Positions 6,336 to 11,327 of a DNA stretch of 11,327 bases are shown one piece after another. The position numbers and the translations under genes were made by a program. The notes beneath the pieces are model-generated. The model saw nothing but the letters and a program-made list of their open reading frames with translations, made no database searches and had not been told where the DNA came from. The stretch spans positions 1 to 11,327 of the forward strand of contig JAUXQA010000165.1 of assembly GCA_030683195.1 (NCBI GenBank). Reading direction: 5' to 3'. The stretch is from Rhodoferax sp. Its GTDB lineage: Bacteria > Pseudomonadota > Gammaproteobacteria > Burkholderiales > Burkholderiaceae_C. Positions within the stretch are counted from its first letter, which is position 1. Every line of letters starts with the position of its first letter.

Positions 6336-9300
6336 ATGCCGTCCATATCCGATCCACCCGCCTACGCTGAATTGCATTGCCTGAGCAACTTCAGTTTTCA
6401 GCGTGGCGCCTCGCACCCGCATGAGCTGGTGGCGCGCGCTGCGGCGTTGGGCTACACGGCCCTGGCCCTGACTGACGAATGCTCGGTGGCCGGTGTGGTG
6501 CGCGCCCATACCGAGGCTAAAAAGCTGGGTTTGAAGCTGCTGGTGGGCGCCGAATTTGCCGTGAGCCACGCACCGGGAGCAGCGGGCTTGACGGTCATTG
6601 CGCTGGCCCGCCACCTGGCCGGCTGGGGCGACTTGTGCGAGTTCATCACTCAGGCCCGGCGCAGTGCACCCAAAGGTCAGTACAGGGTTGACTGGGCCGA
6701 CGCCCCCTGGCATTTGCTGCAGGGCTGCGAAGTGTTGCTGGTGTTGCCGCCTGCTATGACTATTGAATGTGCTTGTGCAATCATCACGATGGCTAGAAGG
6801 CTATTGGGTCACAATTTATGGCTGGCGGCAGAGCTGCTGCTGGGGCCGGGCGATGCATTGCAACTGCACAAGCTGACCCAGCTCTGCGGGCTCACTGGCA
6901 TGCCCTTGGTGGCGGCCGGGCAGGTGCACATGCATGTGCGTTCACGCAAGCCGCTGCAAGACGTGACCACTGCGGTACGGCTGGGCAAGCCCGTCGCCGA
7001 ATGCGGTTTTGCCCTGCAGGCCAATGCCGAGGCGCACCTGCGCGGGCGAGCCCGGTTGGCGCAGATTTACCCGCCCGAGCTGCTGGCCAACACGCTGGAG
7101 GTGGCAGCGCGTTGCACCTTCAGCCTGGACGAACTGCGCTACCAGTACCCCATGGAGACCGTGCTGCCGGGTCTGACGCCAGCCCAAACCCTGCGCGAGT
7201 TCACACTGAAGGGCGCGGCCCAGCGCTTCCCGCAGGGCATCGCACCCGCAGTGCAGCAGCAGCTTGAGCATGAGCTGGCGCTGATTGCCGAAATGAAATA
7301 CGAGATGTATTTTTTGACCGTGCACGACATCGTGGCATTTGCCCGCAGCCGGCATATCCTGTGCCAGGGGCGTGGCTCGGCGGCCAATTCGGCGGTGTGC
7401 TATTGCCTGGGCATCACCGAGGTGGACCCCTCGAGCATGAACATGCTGTTTGAGCGTTTTATCTCGCGGGAGCGCAATGAGCCGCCCGATATTGACGTGG
7501 ACTTTGAGCACCAGCGCCGTGAAGAAGTCATTCAGTACATCTATACCAAATACGGGCGCGAGCGGGCGGCCCTCACGGCCGTGGTCACCAGTTATCGCCC
7601 GCGCAGTGCGCTGCGCGATGTGGGCCGGGCTCTGGGCATTGATGAAGCGCTGATCACGGCTTTGTCCAAAGAGCACCCCGGGATGTACAGCCGCGAGGTG
7701 CTGGCCGGGCGGCTGCAGGATGCGCTGACCCGTTTGGGGGCGGAATTTGTGCCGCCCGCGCAGGCCGTGCTGGAGCAATGGCTGCATTTGAGCCGGGAGA
7801 TTCAGGGTTTTCCGCGCCATTTGAGCCAGCATCCCGGGGGCTTTGTGCTCACCCAAGGCCCGCTCATCCGTCTGGTGCCCATTGAGAACGCCGCCATGCC
7901 GGACCGATCCATTGTTCAGTGGGACAAAGACGATCTTGATGAAATGGGCTTGCTCAAGGTGGACGTGCTGGCACTGGGCATGCTCAGCGCCATTCGCCGT
8001 TGCCTGGACCTCATCAGTGCGCAGCGCGGCACGGTGTTCAGGATGCAGGACATTCCGGCTGAAGACCCCGCCACCTACGAGATGATTTGCCAGGCCGACA
8101 CCGTGGGCGTGTTCCAGATCGAGAGCCGGGCGCAGATGAGCATGCTGCCGCGCTTGAAACCCCGCTGTTTTTACGACTTGGTGGTCGAGGTAGCCATCGT
8201 GCGTCCGGGCCCGATTCAGGGCGGCATGGTGCACCCGTATTTGAAGGCGCGCGAGCACCCGGATCAGGTGGTGTACGCCAGCCCGCAACTCAAAGAAGCC
8301 TTGAAGCGCACCCTGGGTGTGCCGATTTTTCAGGAGCAGGTGATGCAGATCGCCATGGCCGCAGCCGACTTTTCAGCGGGCGAGGCCGACAGCCTGCGCC
8401 GCTCCATGGCCGCCTGGAAGCGCAAGGGCGGCGTGCACAAGTTTTATGACCGTCTGGTGGGCGGCATGCTCAGGAACGGCTACACCGCAGAGTTTGCCGA
8501 GAACATCTTTCACCAGATTGAAGGCTTTGGCGAGTACGGCTTTCCCGAGAGCCACGCCGCCAGCTTTGCCCTGCTGGTGTACGTGAGCTGCTGGCTCAAA
8601 CACCACGAGCCCGCCTGCTTTTTGGCCGCCCTGCTCAACAGCCAGCCCATGGGCTTTTATGGCCCCTCCCAACTCGTGCAAGACGCCCAGCGCCACGGCG
8701 TGAGCGTGCTGCCTGTGGATGTGACGCAAAGCGAGTGGGACAGCACGCTGGTAGCCCAGGGCGCGGTGGAGATACCGGCCATGGAGCGAATGGAAAAGTT
8801 GGAGCGAATGGGGTCAGATCCCGATTCAGGAAAAAAAACTCCCCGGCGCACGTCACCCCGAACGAAATCGGGCTCTGACCCCTTTCGCGCGGGTGCTCAG
8901 CAACCCCAACCCAAACTCAAATCCCTGTCAGCCGTGCGCCTCGGCCTGCGCCAAGCCTCCGGCCTCTCCCAAACCGCCGCCCAGCGCATCACCACCGCCC
9001 GCTCCACAGCTCCCTTTACCAGCACCGAAGACCTGGCCCTGCGCGCCGGTCTGAATCAAGCCGACCTCAACGCCCTGGCCAGCGCCGATGCCTTGGCCAG
9101 CTTGTCTGGGCACCGTCGCCAGCAAGTGTGGGACGCCTGCGCCCTGCACAGTGCCCCGCCTTTGCTGCGCGCCGTGCCGGTCGAAGAAGACCTGCTGACG
9201 CTGCCCGCCGCCAGCGAAGGCGAAGAAGTGTTGTTGGACTACGCCGCTTTGAGTATGACTTTAAGGTCCCATCCGCTGTCTTTATTGCGTTTTCAGCTAT

Positions 9301-9644
9301 CAAAAATGAAGCTGCTCACGGCAGAGCAAATGCACAACTACCCCAGCGGCCGCCTGGTGCGCGCCTGCGGTCTGGTCACCATGCGCCAACAGCCTGGTAC
9401 GGCCAAGGGGGTGGTCTTTGTAACTTTGGAGGACGAAACCGGCAGTGTGAACGTGATCGTCTGGAAGAACCTGCGCGAGCGCCAGCGCCCGGAACTGCTC
9501 AAGTCACGCCTGCTGGCGGTCTACGGCGTGTGGCAGCGTGATGAGGAAAGTGGCGGCAACGTTCGCCATGTGATCGCCAAGCGCCTGGTGGACTTGACCC
9601 CCTTGCTGGGCGGACTGACGACGCACAGCCGGGAGTTTCATTGA
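6336..9644 (+). CDS. dnaE2: error-prone DNA polymerase DnaE2 (ImuC), C-family
   Basis: A polymerase III alpha-type translesion polymerase of about 1,102 residues, the catalytic subunit of the SOS mutasome. The N-terminal PHP domain starts at AELHCLSNFSFQRGASHP, where the degenerate LHCLSN replaces the HxH metal site, as usual for DnaE2. Catalytic aspartates are visible: Asp385 and Asp387 in PDIDVDF and Asp543 in LLKVDVLALGML. FGEYGFPESHAASFALLVYV (about 731-750) marks the helix-hairpin-helix/clamp region. An OB fold (GRLVRACGLV...VFVTLEDETGSVNVIVW) lies near 1005-1045, and the C-terminus HVIAKRLVDLTPL is typical. The ATG at 6336 is preferred, with TTG at 6318 as an alternative; neither has a good Shine-Dalgarno. 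About 50 extra residues (roughly 810-860) come from a tandem repeat and an inverted repeat, and two dispersed-repeat copies are also translated. It has its own LexA box and is separated from imuAB by the opposing peptidase gene. Confidence 0.95.
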   Translation: MPSISDPPAYAELHCLSNFSFQRGASHPHELVARAAALGYTALALTDECSVAGVVRAHTEAKKLGLKLLVGAEFAVSHAPGAAGLTVIALARHLAGWGDLCEFITQARRSAPKGQYRVDWADAPWHLLQGCEVLLVLPPAMTIECACAIITMARRLLGHNLWLAAELLLGPGDALQLHKLTQLCGLTGMPLVAAGQVHMHVRSRKPLQDVTTAVRLGKPVAECGFALQANAEAHLRGRARLAQIYPPELLANTLEVAARCTFSLDELRYQYPMETVLPGLTPAQTLREFTLKGAAQRFPQGIAPAVQQQLEHELALIAEMKYEMYFLTVHDIVAFARSRHILCQGRGSAANSAVCYCLGITEVDPSSMNMLFERFISRERNEPPDIDVDFEHQRREEVIQYIYTKYGRERAALTAVVTSYRPRSALRDVGRALGIDEALITALSKEHPGMYSREVLAGRLQDALTRLGAEFVPPAQAVLEQWLHLSREIQGFPRHLSQHPGGFVLTQGPLIRLVPIENAAMPDRSIVQWDKDDLDEMGLLKVDVLALGMLSAIRRCLDLISAQRGTVFRMQDIPAEDPATYEMICQADTVGVFQIESRAQMSMLPRLKPRCFYDLVVEVAIVRPGPIQGGMVHPYLKAREHPDQVVYASPQLKEALKRTLGVPIFQEQVMQIAMAAADFSAGEADSLRRSMAAWKRKGGVHKFYDRLVGGMLRNGYTAEFAENIFHQIEGFGEYGFPESHAASFALLVYVSCWLKHHEPACFLAALLNSQPMGFYGPSQLVQDAQRHGVSVLPVDVTQSEWDSTLVAQGAVEIPAMERMEKLERMGSDPDSGKKTPRRTSPRTKSGSDPFRAGAQQPQPKLKSLSAVRLGLRQASGLSQTAAQRITTARSTAPFTSTEDLALRAGLNQADLNALASADALASLSGHRRQQVWDACALHSAPPLLRAVPVEEDLLTLPAASEGEEVLLDYAALSMTLRSHPLSLLRFQLSKMKLLTAEQMHNYPSGRLVRACGLVTMRQQPGTAKGVVFVTLEDETGSVNVIVWKNLRERQRPELLKSRLLAVYGVWQRDEESGGNVRHVIAKRLVDLTPLLGGLTTHSREFH
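6752..6812 (+). repeat. dispersed ~55-bp repeat, copy C, in frame in dnaE2
   Basis: Plus-strand orientation: TGCTATGACTATTGAATGTG, then CTTGTGCAAT and CATCACGATGGCTAGAAGGC. It shares the GCAAT-x-A-x-x-AC-x-x-x-GG columns with copies A, B and D. It encodes dnaE2 residues about 139-159, a loop between the PHP-domain strand VLLVLPP and NLWLAAELLLG. Confidence 0.6.
8781..8815 (+). repeat. 9-bp tandem repeat in dnaE2 (Met-Glu-Arg/Lys units)
   Basis: Successive in-frame units ATGGAGCGA, ATGGAAAAG and TTGGAGCGA, followed by ATGGGGTC, encode MER-MEK-LER-MG from residue 816. Identical GGAGCGAATGG blocks recur 18 bp apart (8783-8793 and 8801-8811). The repeat abuts the left arm of the inverted repeat at 8804. 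Confidence 0.65.
8804..8888. repeat. REP/BIME-like inverted repeat inserted in frame in dnaE2
   Basis: The left arm (8804-8826) carries GCGAATGGGGTCAGATCCCG; the right arm (8866-8888) carries the complement, CGGGCTCTGACCCCTTTCGC. Arms of 23 bases match at 21 positions around a 39-base centre that includes a run of eight A. The GGGGTCAGA...TCTGACCCC ends resemble REP sequences associated with RAYT (IS200-like) transposases in beta-proteobacteria. That association is from memory and unchecked. The whole element is translated (about residues 823-851, GSDPDSGKKTPRRTSPRTKS), with mirrored GSDP motifs at both ends from the two arms. Confidence 0.75.
9254..9310 (-). repeat. dispersed ~55-bp repeat, copy D, in frame in dnaE2 (weakest copy)
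   Basis: On the minus strand: CATTTTTGATAGCTG, then GCAAT and AAAGACAGCGGATGGGACCT. It has the best GATAGCTG segment of the four copies but a more diverged right side. It encodes dnaE2 residues about 974-992 (TLRSHPLSLLRFQLSKMK). That stretch looks collinear with ordinary DnaE2 proteins, so this copy may have overwritten native sequence or may be partly chance. Confidence 0.4.
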
Positions 9645-9718
9645 AGACTCGCGCAGACGCAATCGCAGCCAGTTCGGTTCGTTTCTTTGGTGGGGTTGAC
9701 CTGAATCCGATGCGCACA

Positions 9719-9747
9719 TTGGCGCTTCCAAGTGTTACTCTAAGAAT
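9719..9747 (+). promoter_or_regulatory. possible promoter of the toxin-antitoxin pair
   Basis: TTGGCG (9719-9724) and AAGAAT (9742-9747) are 17 bp apart, each with about four of six consensus bases. Placed just before the antitoxin ATG at 9764. It is weak, and no clear operator palindrome for the antitoxin was seen. The rest of 9645-9763 shows no terminator for dnaE2. Confidence 0.3.
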
Positions 9748-9763
9748 GAACAATTTATACATC

Positions 9764-10030
9764 ATGAAGACAGCTCAAACACTAGCCAGAACGCAAATTT
9801 ATCTCACACAGGAACAACAAACACGTCTGGGCCAGACATGCAAGCGGACTTCGACGACCAAAAGTGAGTTGATTCGTAGAGCCATAGACCAGTTTCTGGA
9901 TCAACAAGGTCAAGCCAACCCCAAAGACAAAGCCCAGCGTCTTCAGAGCATTGCCGGTTTGTGGGCGCAACGTGACGACATGGCCGATCCAGTGGCCTAT
10001 GTGCAGCAACTGCGTGCGCCTCGTTTCTAA
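9764..10030 (+). CDS. ribbon-helix-helix antitoxin (CopG/VapB-like)
   Basis: An 88-residue protein. The N-terminal half is a ribbon-helix-helix DNA-binding fold: strand ARTQIYLT (about 8-15), helix QEQQTRLGQTCKRT, turn, then helix KSELIRRAIDQFLDQQ (about 33-48). The C-terminal part (IAGLWAQRDDMADPVAYVQQLR) has the acidic/aromatic character of a toxin-binding tail. Antitoxins of this kind neutralise the partner PIN toxin and repress their own operon. The stop codon TAA overlaps the toxin's ATG by one base (TAATG). An in-frame ATG at 9746 would add six residues; neither start has a clear Shine-Dalgarno. The gene begins 119 bp after dnaE2 on the same strand with no visible terminator between, so SOS read-through is possible. 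Confidence 0.8.
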   Translation: MKTAQTLARTQIYLTQEQQTRLGQTCKRTSTTKSELIRRAIDQFLDQQGQANPKDKAQRLQSIAGLWAQRDDMADPVAYVQQLRAPRF

Positions 10031-10425
10031 TGGACATGCTGATTGACTCCGATGTCCTGATATGGGTTGCGCGCGGCAACCCCAGCGCCATCAGCAGGTT
10101 GCAAACAGTCGCCAACTGGCACATTTCAGCGGTGTCGTACATGGAGTTAGCGCAAGGCTGCCGTGACAAAGCCGAACTCAAAGCGATGCAAAAAGCTTTC
10201 TCGTTCGAGGCGGGCGACGTGCTTGCCATCACACAGCCCATCAGCGATTTAGCTTGCACACTGGTCGAAAAATATGCGTTGTCTCACAGCGTGCATCTTG
10301 CAGACGCTTTGATCGCCGCCACCGCCATGATCAATGCGATGCCCCTTTTAACGGGCAATGGCAAGCGCTTTTCTTCCATCAAGGGCTTGAAAATTGAGGT
10401 CTTCAAGCCTGTGGCACTCTTATGA
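10030..10425 (+). CDS. PIN-domain toxin (VapC-like ribonuclease)
   Basis: A 131-residue PIN-domain protein. The conserved acidic residues of the nuclease site can be placed: Asp6 (with Asp8) in LIDSDVLIW, Glu39 in SYMELAQG and Asp92 in HLADALIAATA. The fourth position falls at Asn110 in LLTGNGKRFSSIKGL. VapC toxins cleave specific tRNA or rRNA sites under stress when the antitoxin is degraded; the target here is unknown. Translation is coupled to the antitoxin through TAATG. All motifs are intact, so the pair looks functional. It ends 27 bp before the convergent acyltransferase gene, and no terminator hairpin is evident in that gap. Confidence 0.88.
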   Translation: MDMLIDSDVLIWVARGNPSAISRLQTVANWHISAVSYMELAQGCRDKAELKAMQKAFSFEAGDVLAITQPISDLACTLVEKYALSHSVHLADALIAATAMINAMPLLTGNGKRFSSIKGLKIEVFKPVALL

Positions 10426-10452
10426 CCTCGCGCTCAAACTGCGACGATAGCG

Positions 10453-11043
10453 TCACTCTGCGTGAAACTGATCCGCGTTCTTGCCCTTGAACGGCGCATA
10501 AAAGGATTTGATGGCCGCCATGTCGGCGTCAATATCGCCAGTGGGCTGAAACACCGGCCCCAGCCCGCTGACTTTTTTCTCGTAATCCATGTAGGCCATC
10601 ACGATCGGTACTTGCGCGCCGACGGCAATGTAATAAAAACCGGTCTTCCAAAAGCGGGTCTTGCCACGCGTGCCTTCGGGGGGCACGATAAGTTGTAGCG
10701 GGCCGTTGGCGATTTTGATCGCATCAATCGATGCAGCCACCAGATTACTGGACTTCGACCGATCCACAGGCAGCCCGCCCAGCCACATCATCAGCCCGCG
10801 AAACGGCGGTTTGAAGATTTGCTCCTTGCCCATCCAGTACGGGGTGAGCCGCAAGGAAAAAGCCACCATCAGGGTGTAGGGAAGGTCCCAGTTGCTGGTG
10901 TGGGGTGCTGCTATCAACACGCTTTTTTCGGCACCGGCGGGCAGGCTGCCCTGCACCTTCCAGCCCGCCAGTTTCAAAAAAGCCAGCGAGAACGCACGCA
11001 GCACCGTGTTGACGATGGGTGTATCAAAAATGGTGCGGTGCAT
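10453..11043 (-). CDS. PlsC-like lysophospholipid acyltransferase
   Basis: A 196-residue acyltransferase of the PlsC/LPLAT superfamily, shorter than typical PlsC (about 240). Motif I is HTSNWD (His48, Asp53), the catalytic HX4D. PVDRSKS (92-98) fits the glycerol-phosphate/substrate motif, and PPEGTRGK (121-128) is motif III. A hydrophobic N-terminal segment (about 10-28) suggests membrane association. Such enzymes transfer acyl chains to lysophosphatidic acid or other lysolipids; the exact acceptor cannot be told from sequence, so no gene name is assigned. It begins 27 bp after the metK stop on the same strand and is probably cotranscribed. A weak GAG lies upstream of the ATG. Confidence 0.88.
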   Translation of the reverse strand: MHRTIFDTPIVNTVLRAFSLAFLKLAGWKVQGSLPAGAEKSVLIAAPHTSNWDLPYTLMVAFSLRLTPYWMGKEQIFKPPFRGLMMWLGGLPVDRSKSSNLVAASIDAIKIANGPLQLIVPPEGTRGKTRFWKTGFYYIAVGAQVPIVMAYMDYEKKVSGLGPVFQPTGDIDADMAAIKSFYAPFKGKNADQFHAE

Positions 11044-11070
11044 ACCGATCTCAATCTGGCGTTGCGGGGC

Positions 11071-11327
11071 TTACAGTCCGGCGGCTGAGCGCAGGGCTTG
11101 TACCTTGTCGGTGCGCTCCCAAGTGAACTCGGGTTCTTCGCGGCCAAAGTGACCGTAGGCGGCCGTCTTTTCGTAGATCGGGCGCAACAGGTCCAGCATC
11201 TGGATGATGCCTTTTGGGCGCAGGTCAAACAACTCATTCACCAGCAGGGCAATCTGGTCATCGGGAATGACGCCGGTGCCTTCGGTGTAGACCGTCACTT
11301 TCATGGGCTTGGCCACGCCAATGGCGT
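11071..11327 (-). CDS. metK: S-adenosylmethionine synthase, C-terminal part (runs off right edge)
   Basis: Only the last 84 residues are in the window; the 5' part lies to the right. The sequence AIGVAKPMKVTVYTEGTG, then RPKGIIQMLDLLRPIYEKTA and YGHFGREEPEFTWERTDK to the end LRSAAGL matches the C-terminal domain of bacterial MetK almost word for word (E. coli: ...YGHFGREHFPWEKTDK...LRDAAGL). The enzyme makes S-adenosylmethionine from methionine and ATP in the cytosol. The stop codon is TAA at 11071-11073, and a PlsC-like gene follows after 27 bp with no terminator between. Confidence 0.97.
   Translation of the reverse strand, partial: AIGVAKPMKVTVYTEGTGVIPDDQIALLVNELFDLRPKGIIQMLDLLRPIYEKTAAYGHFGREEPEFTWERTDKVQALRSAAGL

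Noticed and set aside
6174..6713. Upstream extension of the aminopeptidase frame by 180 codons
   Set aside because: The extension crosses the hairpin, the LexA operator and the start of dnaE2 and looks non-coding. The start at 6173 has a good ribosome binding site and the normal family N-terminus.
6942..8288. Long open frame (448 codons) antisense to dnaE2
   Set aside because: It lies entirely opposite well-conserved DnaE2 catalytic sequence, and its translation is His/Gln/Arg-rich low-complexity sequence typical of a GC-rich shadow frame.
9641..9763. TTG start at 9641 for the antitoxin, overlapping the dnaE2 stop
   Set aside because: The added residues have no ribbon-helix-helix similarity. 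The fold starts right after the ATG at 9764.
10426..10452. Terminator between the convergent toxin and acyltransferase genes
   Set aside because: The 27-bp gap contains no convincing GC stem followed by a T-tract.

Overview
The window is GC-rich, gene-dense bacterial chromosome. The protein families and some small in-gene repeats suggest a beta-proteobacterium of the Comamonadaceae (Rhodoferax/Polaromonas-like). That placement is inferred from remembered family resemblance, not from a search. No RNA genes, CRISPR array or complete insertion sequence were seen, and no stretch over 300 bases lacks a gene.

Layout. (1) 1-2137, minus strand: an envelope lipid-transport operon of MlaE-type permease, MlaD/MCE protein and a lipoprotein cut by the left edge; no ATPase gene lies between them. 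(2) 2200-4334, plus strand: a LexA operator, then imuA and imuB, which overlap by 32 bp. (3) 4302-6173, minus strand: a large three-domain Xaa-Pro aminopeptidase whose 3' end overlaps imuB tail to tail. (4) 6230-9644: a hairpin, a second LexA operator and dnaE2 (imuC) on the plus strand. (5) 9764-10425, plus strand: a ribbon-helix-helix antitoxin and PIN-domain toxin pair with overlapping stop and start codons. (6) 10453-11327, minus strand: a small PlsC-like acyltransferase downstream of the 3' end of metK.

The central system is the SOS-inducible ImuA-ImuB-DnaE2 translesion synthesis mutasome. It is split by an opposing peptidase gene, and each half has its own nearly identical LexA operator (CTG-N10-CAG) overlapping a TATACT -10-like element. 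Both operators also face a divergent gene (mlaE-like and pepP-like), so SOS control could extend to those.

The most unusual signal is inside the mutasome genes. imuB and dnaE2 each carry two diverged copies, one per orientation, of a ~55-bp AT-richer repeat that is read in frame. dnaE2 also contains a REP/BIME-like inverted repeat (GGGGTCAGA...TCTGACCCC) translated in frame as an extra linker, next to a 9-bp tandem repeat. A shorter GGGTCAG inverted pair spans the imuB/pepP junction, and the peptidase stop codon lies in one arm. The mutasome genes therefore look like repeated landing sites for small palindromic elements that became coding sequence.
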